A model generated the notes under the pieces. The model was given only the letters and a program-made list of their open reading frames with translations, did no database searches and was not told where the DNA came from. Positions 47,401 to 57,187 of a DNA stretch of 64,000 bases are shown one piece after another (within the stretch, counting starts at the first letter, position 1; each line of letters starts with the position of its first letter). Made by a program: the position numbers and the translations under genes. Source of the DNA: Charina bottae (Eukaryota; Chordata; Lepidosauria; Squamata; Charinaidae); the NCBI GenBank assembly GCA_023362775.1, contig JALMGJ010000011.1, positions 17,410,001 through 17,474,000 of the forward strand, written 5' to 3'.

Positions 47401-50400
47401 ATTTTTAAAACATAAATATTCAAATGAGTGGCAATTATGACAAGAGGGGAAGACTGCTTACCTGTTGCCACCAAACAGGCCATTGCAGTGACAAAACTGG
47501 AGAAAAGGAAATTGAGCAGATGTGAAAACATTTCATGAAAACACATGAGGATAGTTCCTCATGGGGGTGGTTAATTCCTTAATTTATTGTCCTTCGTTTA
47601 ATTCCATCTCCATCTGGATTTATAATTATCTATTAATTTATACATTGTACATTGATGTTTTATCCTGTTTTAATCTATTTTATTGTAAACCGCCCAGAGT
47701 TCCCCGTTGGGGGAGATGGGCGGTTATATAAATTTAATTAAATAAAAAATAAATAAATAAATAAAAAATAAAATTTCAAGGGGATAAAATTGAATTTTTA
47801 TCCACTTTTTTTCCAACCCTCTAGTTTTCCTTCCAGGTCTAGACTCTCCAGGGATTGATAAGGCCTCTAATCCAGCAGCGGTGGTTAAAATGCGAAAATT
47901 TGGGCCAGTGTTAATTAATTACACAGACTCTGGGGTAATCTCGTTATACTTGTTCATCTCCCCTTTCCCACCAGTCAGGCAGTTTCTCCTGAAGTCTCAA
48001 ATATGGTTTAACATCTACTCGAGAAGTGGATGGGCAGCTGGACAGCTCCTTGGGCAGAGTTTTAATTTATTGATCCTGTTGGCACAGAAAATATCTCATT
48101 TCTGACAAAACCATGAGTGCGGCTAGGGCATTTATGATTTATTTTTAAATGCCTTGTACAAAGAGGCCTTGGAATGACGCAATCCTGAGAAAAAGAATTT
48201 ATTCTGATCGGAAGGGAAATGCATTCCTTGTGAGCTCAGGAGCGGTTACGCTCCATATATGGTCAGAGGTAATGGGCTGTTACCACCCCCCCAAAAAAAT
48301 AACTCCTAGAAGATCAAAGGTGGCTTTGAAAAGATGGGTACCCTTCAGCCAACACAGCATGCCTGAATTCCCTGGCTGTTCTGTTAGGGTTGGGGGGCTC
48401 CCTGTTCTTCAGATCTACAGGAAGGGTGAAGAGAAGCCGCTCCTTTGCTGGTGGGGGGCCAAGGTTGCTCTCCCCACGGGCTGTGATGTTCTTCCTAGGA
48501 GGCAGTGGAAACAGAAACAGTCTTTACGATAAAACGTTTGATGTGGCTTCCCTCTGATGGATGTTTCTGGACCTCCACTGCTGGGTGGTGCATGGAAGTT
48601 ATTTGCTTCCTGAATTTGATGATCTTATGTTTGCTTCTACGCCTAAAATCCTGGGCTGCGCACACACACACGCACCATCTCACCCATCAGATTTGGGCTG
48701 TCTGCCTGATTGGCTTTAGTTTTCTTGGAAGAGCACCACGTCCTTTGCTGGAGGTGCAAAGCTTGGCTGCTAAGAATCTCTCAATGTCCGATCTGCTAAC
48801 AAGACGAGGTTGCACATTATCCCCCACACGTTATATGCAGTCTCCTCCCTCTCCCACCAGTTGGGTGCTCAGCCTTCTCCTTCTGTACGCTGGATTTTGA
48901 ACACTGTTTCCTAGGACAGCTCTCCTTAACCGGACACTCTTCAGATGGATTAAGGCTGCGGTTCTTGAACAACCCAGTCGTCATACTGAACGTTCTGGAA
49001 ACAATCCGCCCAGCCACTCACTTTGCTTCGGGGGGTATATTTCATATGCATGTAAATGCACACAGGTACACGCACTCTTCTCTCTCCATGAGAGCCAGTG
49101 GTGTTCTGCCAAGTGTCCAAGCAGTGATCAGGTGCCCAGACAATTGGTTCTTTTAGATCCAGAGACAATAAGCACACCAGTGGATAAAGAGAGTTTAAGC
49201 TTTATTATAAACTTAAGCAAACAAATTTAACCAGAAACACAGTTTAGGCAGATTAAACAGAAGCATAAAAAGCATAGCATAGCATAAAGAAAGGAAAATC
49301 ATTACATACCAAGCAAGTTGAAACCCTGTCTCCATAGGCTGCCAGGAGCCCCTTAATAAAGACAGCAGAGATACCCCAGGGTGGCTCAATTTCCACAGCT
49401 CCCAGTGCTCAGGTCTGTGCAGAAGCTCCGAAACTCAAAAGGCAATCCTAAGGTTTTTATTGAAGTCTAGCCCTAAAGCCTCGTGACCCTGTTTCCATGG
49501 TTGCAGGATCTGACCTTGACGGGATAGTTCCCAGGGTCTGGAGCACCTGTTTCCAAGAGCCTGGGAAGCTATACAGATAAGCTAGTGCTTAACAAAAACA
49601 ATCTTGGGGTTTTCTCTTATCTCTCCCCCCCCCATTCCAAACAGAAATAAAAAACAAGCCAGCTAAACATTAGTATAACTCAAAATAAACTCTAGGCTTC
49701 TTCATGTGAGGGAGAAAATCAAAATATGTCACTTAAACTCCTCGAAATAACGATGGTCTTCCGCGTTGCCACTACAAGTGGTTAAAGCATCAGGCTAGAA
49801 ACCAGGAGCTTGTGAGTTCTAGTCCTGTTTTAGGCACAAAGCCAGCTCGGGGACTATATATATCAATATCTATATCAGTGTTTCTCAACCTTGGCCAGAT
49901 GTGTGGACTTCAACTCCCAGAATTCCCTAGCCAGCACAGCTTGAAGTCCACACATCTTAAAGTGGCCAAGGTTGAGAAACACTGATCTATATAATATAAT
50001 AATGTTCTGCATCTAAAGAGCCTTTTACCCAACAAATTTTCTTTCCCAATATAGTGATCCTGAGTAGCTTCATCAGTTTCCCTTTTAATAGGCATTGCTT
50101 TCTTTTCATCAGAGACAGGGAAGGATAGCAGATAGAGCAGCCTTTCCCAATCTTAGTACCCTCCAGATGTGGGGACTGCAACTCCCAGAATTCTTAGGAA
50201 TAGCCCTGCTAACGGGGGAATTCTGGGAATTGAAGTCCACCTACCCAGAGGTCATTCCCATCAGGTAAAGCTAAGCCTGGAAAGTTTGGGCTGGTTGGAT
50301 GGCTGTCCAAGTTGAACTGAGTCCAAATCCAGCTGCAAAGCCAGCTGAGTGACCTTGGGTCTGACATTCAGCCCAGCCTAAACTACCCCACTGGGTTGTT

Positions 50401-53400
50401 TGGGATTATAAAATGCGGGTGGCTCTGTGGATGCCACCCTTAATTTCTTGCAGGAAGGCTGAGGTCAAACAGCTCTTCTGAAACCCTGCCCCGTACCTTG
50501 CCAGACCCCAAGGCAAAAGCTGCATGATCTCATTTGTTTGAAACCAAAGCAACAGGGAGCTCACACACCTGAGCTTTGAACTGGCTGCAGGGCCTGTTCC
50601 AGAATCAACAACTTCTGTTTTGGGAGTGTGTTTGTGTGTGTTTTCCCAAAAGAACATTGAACATTGTTTGGTTCCGGGGCGGGGGAAGTGGCGTTAAGGA
50701 AGGGGGAAATGCTGTAAATTCACATTTTACTTCGGTTTAAGCAAGCTGTAGCAATTTCTCTGCCTCAGCTGCAATGTGTGTGTTTAGAGAAACTAGCAAT
50801 AATACAGTGCAGGGTTTCTCAACCAGGGTTCCGTGGCACCCTAGGGTTCCGCGAGAGGTCACTAGGGGTTCCCTGGGAGATCACGATTTATTTAAAAAAT
50901 TATTTCAAATTCGGGCAACTTCACATTAAAGAGGTAAGTTTCATTCTTTATTTTCAGTTTAAGAACACTGTTATTGCACAGGCCTACCCATGAAACGAAC
51001 ATAATAACTTTGTAACTTCTGGCCTATATTTGAGCCTGAATGTGCAGGGGTTCCCCGAGGCCTGAAAAATATTTCAAGCGTTCCTCCAGGATCAAAAAGT
51101 TGAGAAAGACTGATATAGTGAGTTGCCCTACCCTGTTGTTGGTCAGAATCCTGCGTCAGAGTCTTTCTTCTAGGACAGATGAAGAGGTGAAATCCTACAG
51201 GAGCAGAGCACCTCTGGGCATGTGCAGAGAGAGTTCTCACCCAACCTATTAAGGGGAACCAGCCACCGCACACTTTGAGATTAGCCTAGCCCTCATGACT
51301 TGGTTTTAAGAAATTAATGACTCCAGGGACAGTCCTCTTCGGAGATTGTATTTCTCAGCGGATGTCACACACCTGGAGGTACAGACACTAGGAATTTGTA
51401 GGATGCTTTGGGGTGTGATGGGATCATACATGGTGATACAGAAAGAACCTCTGACTTTTTAACAGGGCAGCTTCACCCATAGGGGTGAGACGGGGCTAGA
51501 AAATTTGCTCTGCAAAGTGGGTTTCGGAAAACCGGGTTGTATCTTTAAAGGCAACTGCAAAAAGCAGGAATGAGGGAAATATGAGGCTGCTTTCAGAGTC
51601 TGGGAATAGAGGCGGCTGCTGGCAGGAGGCCCGTTGGGGGTTGGAGAAGCCAAAACTGGAATGTTCATCAGAATCCCTCTGTGATCTCAGTTGCATATTT
51701 CACCCGATTGCTCAGAAAGGAACATCCTCGGCAGGAAGAAGGCAAACAACAACCTGCCGATGAGCTTCTCATCTGGGTCATGCCTAGAACATGATAGGGC
51801 CAGGGTTTCAGATTTCTAGGAGAAAAGACTAGTGCAGTGTTTCTCAACCTGAGCAACTTTAAGATGTGTGGACTTCAACTCCCAGAATTCCCCAGCCAGC
51901 CATGCTGGCTGGGGAATTCTGGGAGTTGAAGTCCACACATCTCAAAGTTGCTCAGGTTGAGAAACACTGGTCTAGTGGTTAGGGGAAGAAGCTGCCCAAG
52001 TATTTTTTTTTTCTTCACTGGTAAATGATTGCAGATCTTCTGGTTTTAGAGATAGCTTCTATACATCTTTTCCACTCCCAAGAGGGGAGGGCCTTTGCAC
52101 ATGTTCAAAGACCCAGCACTTTCAGGGACCGCAGGGCTCACTGGGAAATGCCACCACTTGGGTCCTGTATGAGTGTTGGGACCGCCCTACTTTCACCCAA
52201 CCCTTAAGCCGAGCCTTCTGTGCCTTTCCTAAGTGGGGAGAGACATAGAGCGTCCCCTATCCTCGGCTCCCTCTTTCTCTTCCAAAGCACGGAGCGGAAA
52301 AGGAAGGACACTCCGTAGGGGCTAGAGGCACTTCACCTTTTTAATGCTAGGATTTGCAGGGGGCGGGAATAAAAATCTAGGTCTGGGTGTTCCAACACTG
52401 GAACTGAACTTTAAGTGAGTGTCCTCTACCTCCTCCTTCAAGGCTTCCCATGTATCCTCGGGCAGCATGTGCTACCGTGTCAGATGTTCGCCAGCCAGCT
52501 GTCACCACTCCATTTAACTGTGGCCCACTTTCCCACTTTGGGAAAATAAACTGCTCATCTCCTGCCTATTCCCCCCCCCCCCCAAGTAACTTGATTCAGG
52601 GCTTCCAGATTGGCACTTTACTGGGACATATCAACCCCCTCCCTGTTGGGAGACCCACTGGGGATTTGGACAGACCTCCTTTTGTGGGTCTGGAGAGGGT
52701 CCCTTTTCAAGAACCGTATAACCTCCTGTTTACTTGGCTGCCAGAAAGTGTTAATCAGATGGAGGGAGCCATTTTGCTGGGGCTTAAAGCCTGCCTCCTT
52801 CTCCTCCTCCTCCTCCCCCCAAATTATCTGGGGAAGCTGCCAAGGAACTGGAGCTCAAGCCAAAGCTGGGGCTGTAACCAGTCTGACCAGAATATGGAAC
52901 GCTGCCCTCCCCCTTTTCTTCAAGCAGCATCCTGGTGCCAAGTTGGGGATTAATCGCTTTAAGAGGCACTATGGATCATGCTTGGCTGCGGAAGCGAGCT
53001 CCGGGACAAGTTGCACAGAGTTTCCTCTTTCTGCGTCTTGAGATTCCTGCAGGGGTGGTGGAACTGCAACACAAATGGGAAGGTTTACTTTACTGTTGCT
53101 CTGGACCCTCTATGCCAGGCAGGGGTCAACTTGGAGAATCAGAATCATCATCTGAGCAGCCCAGGGAGCTTAAAAACTGCAGGCTTTGATCCAGCTTTGC
53201 TGGGCCTCAATCATTCCCTCCGCAGCAAGGGCGTCACTGAGGACTCTGCTAATAGCTGTCCGTTGGGGACTTCATGCCCTGGCTTCGTCCTTCCCTTTGA
53301 AATAAATGGCTCCGTGGCTGCTGTGATCTTTGCTTCCAAGGTTGCCTGGTAGAATCTGGGAATTTGACAAAAAGCTTTAATCCCCCTCTGAGAGTATCGG

Positions 53401-53868
53401 TAGAGCAGGTAGTTCATTGGCATAGATGTAGGGGAATGAGAGGGAGAGAGAGAAGGAGATGCTCACCTGAGTAAGTGGACAGTTCAGGTGTGTTGGACTT
53501 AAGCTCCTATTATCCTAGGCTAGCTGGGGATGGGCCTTGTAGTCCATCAGACGAGGATGGCACCAGGTTGAGAAAGACCAAGGAACATTTAGATGTCAGC
53601 TGGACGGGAGAGCGCAAATTGCTTCTTTAAAAACCAATGGTTTTTTTATTAATTTGTTACTGCTTTTTAAAATAATAACAGGGGGAAAAAAGAAACAATA
53701 CACAAAGATACATACATTATAAAAAAAGAAATACATAACAAGTGCTTTAAAAAGAATATAACAGAAAAAGTAAAATAAAAATATGATATAATAAAAATAG
53801 AATATATCATTACAACAGTAAAGAATTACAATTCTATATATATTTATATATTTATATTTATATTATTT

Positions 53869-53945
<77 letters not shown>

Positions 53946-56900
53946 GTTCGAATCCCTAGCCCCGCATGACGGAGTGAGCTCCCGCACTCGCCCCAGCCCT
54001 TGCCAACCTAGCAATTCGAAAGCATGCAAATGCAAGTAGATTAATAGGTACCACTTTGGTGGGAAGGTAACAGCGTTCCGCATGTGTCATGCGGCCACAC
54101 ATCTTCGGACAACGCTGGCTCTTCGGCTAACAAACGGAGATGAGCACCGGCCCCTAGAGTCGGACACGACTGCACAACTGTGCGGGGGGAACCTTTACCT
54201 TTACCTTTTTATATATTTATCTAATACAAATATGATGCAAATATATATCTATATTTAATACAATTATATAACCATCATGCTTTTCCCTAAACTACTGTAT
54301 TTTGTATAAATGAGTCCCATATTTCATTATACATCCATACAAAGTGCACATCTATAGGTAATCCTCTCGTAGGTGGCAAGTGTAAGTTTAAAATCTTTAA
54401 AAACGAATGTGAGTGTGGCTGGCTGTGCTGGGTTGGGACACTTTTTCCCCTCAAATCTTGCTTTGTTTTTAATTTTGTTTGTTTGGACAGTTTAAAACAA
54501 AAGATTAACAAAGTCAGTGTATCTCTCTGAAGGGAACTGGAAGCTGCAATTCTAAACAGACTAACTAGGGAGTGGAACTGATTGATCTCCCAGGGAATTA
54601 TTTCTGAGCAAACAGGGTTAGAATAACTTTGCTCCTGGGATTCCTTCTGAGTTCAAAGCGGGGTGGGTTTTAAAATATAAAGGTTAGACAAGTGACAGCA
54701 GTGTTGTGTTAACAGCATAGCTTCCTGAGCCACCTGGCATTATGAGTTTTTTTTTTTAAATAGATGCATTAAGAAAGGGAAGTTACATGCTGTGAAGCAA
54801 AGCAACAATCCCTGTTATTACTTTGATTCAAGAACTCCAGGCATGACACCGACTGCCCTGCATTCACTGAAATAAAAATGGTGGTGGGTGGAGTCTGGTG
54901 CTTTTTGCAAAACCAGCTATTTAGTCCCCTTGCCCCAACGCAAAAGTAGGAAGGCTTGTTTGTTTGTTTGTTTGTTTGTTTTTTATGGTGCCTTCAAACT
55001 AAGAGCCAGCTTGGCCAAGTGGTTAAGGCAACGGGCTAGAAACCAGGAGGCTGAGAGTTCTAGTCCTGCCTGAGACATGAAAGCCGGCTGGGTGACCTTG
55101 GGCCAGTCCCTCTCTCTCAGCCCTAGGAAGGAGCCAATGGCAAACCAGGAGACTGAGAATTCTAGTCCCGCCTTAGGCATGAAAGCCGGCTGGGTGACCT
55201 TGGGCCAGTCCCTCTCTCTCAGCCCTAGGAAGGAGCCAATGGCAAACCAGGAGACTGAGAGTTCTAGTCCCGCCTTAGGCATGAAAGCCGGCTGGGTGAC
55301 CTTGGGCCAGTCTCTCTCTCTCAGCCCAACTCACCTCACAGGGTTGTTGTTGTGGGGAAAAGAGGAGGAGGAAGGAGTATTAGGTATGTTCGCCGCCTTG
55401 AGTTATTTATAAAAATAATAAAGGCAGGATAAAAAATCTTTTTTAAAAAGTCAGTGTTGATTCCTGGCGACTGCCTGGACAAGTCCCTGCAGTTTTCTTG
55501 GCAAGATTTCGGAAGTGGTTTGCCATTGCCGCCTCCTTCCTAGGGCTGAGAGAGAGTGACTGGCCCAAGGTCACCCCGCTGGCTTCATGCCCAAGGCAGG
55601 ACTAGAACTCACGTCTCCCAGTTTCTAGCCTGGTGCCTTAACTCAGGGTTTCTCAACCAGGGTTCTGTGGAAGCCTAGGGTTCTGTGAGAAGTCACTAGG
55701 GGTTCCCTGGGAGATCATGATTTATTTAAAAAAATATTTCAAATTCAGGCAACTTCACATTAAAGAGGTAAGTTTCATTCTTTATTTTTAGTTTAAGAAC
55801 ACTGTGAATGCCTATATACAGGCCTGCACAAGAAATGAATAGAATAATGTTGTAACTTCTGGCCTATACTTGAGCCTGAATGCACAGGGGTTCCCTGAGG
55901 CCTGAAAAATATTTCAAGGACTCCTCCAGGGTCAAAAGGGTGAGAAAGGCAGCCTTTACCACCACACCAAATTAGCTCAAAAGTAGTTTGGGTAAAGGAA
56001 AACATCTGGAGGCACCGTGGAGGGAAGCGATGGTGACGGGGTACAACCTTATCGGTTTACTTTCCAGTAAATGCCCCCAGGTGGTTTGAGCACCAGTAAG
56101 AAGCTCTCTAATTCCACATGTGCCACTCTCCACCCCAAAAGGTTATCTACTCCGTTGAACTAAGACCAGTAGAACTTAGAGAATGTCAGGGAGATAACTG
56201 GTGAAGGAGGAGGGGGCTCCCTCCAGGGGGATAAATGCATGTGCAGTACTGAATCGCCTTGCTTTCCTCGCAAGAGGCTGAAGAAGGCACCGCCTTAATT
56301 TCCTGGGCCCTTTCTCTGAGCATTACTAGATCATTTTAGTTTAGCTGGATTCTGTCTAGCAGAGTAGAACAATAAAACACTAGAGCCTGTACACCAAGTC
56401 TCAGCGTGTTCCTTCACTCGAAGTCAGGACAGAGGAGGAGTGGGTTATCCTGTTGGAATGAAAAACAGCACCAAGGCGTTTGGCCCTTTAAAGGCAGGTC
56501 AAGGTTTCCAGCCTAAAAAATTCAAAGCTAGGTTCACGTTTGCATTGAGCCGGAAAGTTCCCTGGGCGACCTCTGCCGGTTGCCCTCTTTAAGTAACAAC
56601 GTTCCGTCTTTCCCCAGGTAGCCATGGTGGAGGTACAGCTGGAGGATTACGACTACCCGTGGGAGCTCCTGGTGGCCTTCAGTGCCTGCACTACGGTCCT
56701 GGTGGCCGTCCACCTCTTTGCCCTGATGGTCAGCACCTGCATCTTGCCCAACATCGAAGCCGTCAGTAACATCCACAACCTCAACTCGGTCAACGAGTCT
56801 CCCCACGAACGGATGCACCACTACATCGAGCTGGCTTGGGGTTTCTCCACCGCCCTGGGGATTTTCCTCTTCCTTACCGAAGTGGTGTTGATCTGCTGGG

Positions 56901-57187
56901 TCAAGTTCATGCCTGTCGGCAACATGGGCACGAGCAGGAAGTGCTGCGCTCCAGAACTGGGCCTTGAAGTTAACACCACGGCCTCTACCGACAGCTCTGG
57001 CTGGAACGCTGCCATGGCCTCCACGGTTATTATGGTTCCAGTTGGCGTCGTGTTCATTATCTTCGCTTTGCATTTCTACCGCTCCTTGGTGGGGCACAAA
57101 ACTGATCGGCACCAGCAAGAGCTGGAAGAACTTAACCAGATCAAGTATCAGTTGGACGGAGAGGCCACGGCACTGCAAGTGGTCTGA
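44222..57187 (+). CDS. ORAI3: ORAI calcium release-activated calcium modulator 3
   Basis: Two exons (44222-44476 and 56618-57187) encode 274 residues. The N terminus ([19 protein letters not shown]) is diagnostic for ORAI3 rather than ORAI1 or ORAI2, as is position after FBXL19. The conserved cytosolic segment [21 protein letters not shown] leads into TM1. Pore residues equivalent to ORAI1 R91, G98, V102 and E106 are R75, G82, V86 and E90. TM2 about 101-123, TM3 157-180 (E173 equals ORAI1 E190), TM4 217-238. N204-T-T is an N-glycosylation site in the TM3-TM4 loop. A C-terminal coiled coil (about 246-270) binds STIM1. Human ORAI3 has 295 residues; the TM3-TM4 loop here is shorter. The gene looks intact. 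Confidence 0.97.
44480..44902 (+). other. ORAI3 intron, first part, no repeat recognised
   Basis: Sequence between the donor and the first MITE shows no exon. The open frames seen here are not supported by splice sites. Confidence 0.45.
44903..45037. mobile_element. hAT-type foldback MITE, family A, intact with exact TSD
   Basis: CAGTGTTTCTCAACCTTGGC to GGTTGAGAAACGCTG, flanked by an exact 8-bp duplication ggctaacc (44895-44902 and 45038-45045). Best-preserved example of the family's insertion signature. Confidence 0.92.
45572..45700 (-). mobile_element. LINE 3' tail, L2/CR1-like, minus strand
   Basis: TTTATTTATTATTTCAATTTAGACGCCCACCCCTCTCAAATTCATGACTCTGGGCGG matches the block at 19940 and the plus-strand tail at 47640. 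Limits are approximate. Confidence 0.5.
45701..46861 (+). other. ORAI3 intron stretch, no feature recognised
   Basis: No exon or named repeat. Two near-identical short segments, CAGATGAAGGAA(C/G)TGAATCTAGGTTTTC, occur at about 46663 and 46707, a small local duplication. Confidence 0.4.
46862..47066. mobile_element. GC-rich MITE family C, copy 4, exact TSD
   Basis: It begins CAGTGCTTTCTATAGTGCCG and ends CACAGTTTGGAAAGCTGTG, flanked by an exact 8-bp duplication tcttattt (46854-46861 and 47067-47074). This establishes hAT-type insertion for the GC-rich family. Confidence 0.9.
47239..47344. mobile_element. hAT MITE family A, asymmetric copy
   Basis: It begins CAGTGTTTTTCAAACTTGGC and ends AGTTTGAAAACACTG; flanks atctagac (47231-47238) and atctagag (47345-47352) match 7 of 8. 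Part of the left arm is missing. Confidence 0.82.
47640..47775 (+). mobile_element. LINE 3' tail, L2/CR1-like, plus strand
   Basis: TATTGTAAACCGCCCAGAGTTCCCCGTTGGGGGAGATGGGCGGTTATATAA followed by AAATAAATAAATAAATAA. This is the usual 3' tail of an abundant squamate LINE. Confidence 0.65.
47776..48899 (+). other. ORAI3 intron stretch, no feature recognised
   Basis: Unique-looking sequence with no exon or identifiable repeat. Confidence 0.4.
48900..49740. other. Possible unclassified repeat in ORAI3 intron
   Basis: The segment around 49140-49700 has a mixed, minus-strand-transcript-like composition (TTTATTATAAACTTAAGC, AATAAAGACAGC, GCATAGCATAGCATAAAG) and no exon. It could be part of an LTR or other interspersed repeat, but I see no terminal repeats. 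Identity is unknown. Confidence 0.25.
49766..49852 (+). mobile_element. tRNA SINE fragment
   Basis: CACTACAAGTGGTTAAAGCATCAGGCTAGAAACCAGGAG and GTGAGTTCTAGTCCTG carry the A-box and B-box region of the tRNA SINE found at 55001 and 62884; the 3' part is missing. Confidence 0.65.
49876..49984. mobile_element. hAT MITE family A, exact TSD
   Basis: CAGTGTTTCTCAACCTTGGC to GGTTGAGAAACACTG, with exact 8-bp duplication atctatat (49868-49875, 49985-49992). Confidence 0.9.
50135..50250. mobile_element. Old foldback repeat related to family A
   Basis: AGCCTTTCCCAATCTTAGTACCCTCCAGATG, then AACTCCCAGAATTC and its complement GAATTCTGGGAATTGAAGTCC. It has the same central palindrome but a different outer part and no clear duplication. 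Similar degraded pieces occur at about 26690, 53490, 58085 and 60560. Confidence 0.5.
50810..51112 (-). mobile_element. hAT-type MITE, family B, copy 4, minus strand
   Basis: It begins CAGGGTTTCTCAACCAGGGT and ends AGTTGAGAAAGACTG, the reverse of copies 1-3; flanks atacagtg (50802-50809) and atatagtg (51113-51120) match 7 of 8. Confidence 0.85.
51121..51834 (+). other. ORAI3 intron stretch, no feature recognised
   Basis: No exon or repeat family is recognised. Confidence 0.4.
51835..51969. mobile_element. hAT MITE family A, nearly perfect palindrome
   Basis: CAGTGTTTCTCAACCTGAGC to GGTTGAGAAACACTG, two arms almost exact complements around CCAGCCATGCTGGC; flanks gactagtg (51827-51834) and gtctagtg (51970-51977), 7 of 8. 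Confidence 0.9.
51978..53630 (+). other. ORAI3 intron stretch, no feature recognised
   Basis: Long unique-looking stretch; open frames (52450-52953 and others) have no domains and no usable splice context. A degraded foldback repeat lies at about 53490-53580. Confidence 0.4.
53630..53870 (-). mobile_element. A/T-rich LINE 3'UTR-like segment, minus strand
   Basis: TTTTTTTATTAATTTGTTAC followed by A-rich AAAGAAAC/AAGTGC tracts resembles the plus-strand image of the L1-like 3' regions at 12420 and 27181. It probably continues past the SINE at 54215-54370. Assignment is tentative. Confidence 0.35.
53870..53944 (+). repeat. (ATACAT)n microsatellite
   Basis: About twelve tandem units of a 6-bp ATACAT/TATACA motif directly abutting the SINE that follows. 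Confidence 0.92.
53946..54213 (+). mobile_element. Sauria-type tRNA SINE
   Basis: It includes the tRNA-like head TTCGAATCCCTAGCCC, GCAATTCGAAAGCATGCAAA, GCTCTTCGGCTAACAAACGG, GAGTCGGACACGACTGC and the tail AACCTTTACCTTTACC. It closely matches the copy at 40887. Confidence 0.88.
54215..55000 (+). other. ORAI3 intron stretch, mostly unassigned
   Basis: AT-rich to about 54370 (possibly the other half of an LINE 3'UTR split by the SINE), then unique sequence with no exon; a (TTTG)n run lies at 54957-54980. Confidence 0.35.
55001..55438 (+). mobile_element. tRNA SINE with three tandem internal units
   Basis: It begins GAGCCAGCTTGGCCAAGTGG. A unit of exactly 102 bp, from AACCAGGAG through GGAGCCAATGGC, starts at 55041, 55143 and 55245, the third being incomplete. 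Each carries a B-box-like GTTCTAGTCC (GAATTCTAGTCCC in the second). It ends in GTTATTTATAAAAATAATAAAGGC. Confidence 0.85.
55450..55975 (-). mobile_element. tRNA SINE, minus strand, split by a hAT MITE
   Basis: The plus strand reads GATTCCTGGCGACTGCCTGG (tail), GTCTCCCAGTTTCTAGCC, then GGTGCCTTAA at 55643. After the family B element it resumes with CCACACCAAATTAGCTC. The SINE was therefore in place before the hAT insertion. Confidence 0.75.
55644..55952 (-). mobile_element. hAT-type MITE, family B, copy 5, inside a SINE
   Basis: CAGGGTTTCTCAACCAGGGT to GGGTGAGAAAGGCAG with the family B interior, inverted relative to copies 1-3. The flanking 8-bp sequences ccttaact and cctttacc match partly. 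Confidence 0.8.
55976..56617 (+). other. ORAI3 intron end, possible LTR-like piece
   Basis: Around 56330-56420 the sequence AACAATAAAACACTAGAGCC followed by CTCAGCGTGTTCCTTC has the look of an LTR R/U5 region (AATAAA, then a short GT-containing stretch). There are no paired repeats, so this stays tentative. Confidence 0.25.
56618..57187 (+). CDS. ORAI3: ORAI3 coding exon 2: pore end, TM2-TM4, C-terminal helix
   Basis: Acceptor TTTCCCCAG ends at 56617 and the stop TGA is at 57185-57187; 189 codons (86-274). It starts at V86, one helical turn from the selectivity glutamate E90. C178 in TM3 aligns with ORAI1 C195. K193-C194-C195 in the TM3-TM4 loop adds two cysteines. Confidence 0.97.
   Translation, partial: VAMVEVQLEDYDYPWELLVAFSACTTVLVAVHLFALMVSTCILPNIEAVSNIHNLNSVNESPHERMHHYIELAWGFSTALGIFLFLTEVVLICWVKFMPVGNMGTSRKCCAPELGLEVNTTASTDSSGWNAAMASTVIMVPVGVVFIIFALHFYRSLVGHKTDRHQQELEELNQIKYQLDGEATALQVV

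Noticed and set aside
53870..53944. CRISPR-like regular repeat array
   Set aside because: A 6-bp microsatellite without spacers, in a vertebrate genome.
55077..55412. Repeat protein with three 34-residue units
   Set aside because: It is the 102-bp SINE unit read in frame; a non-coding RNA-derived repeat.
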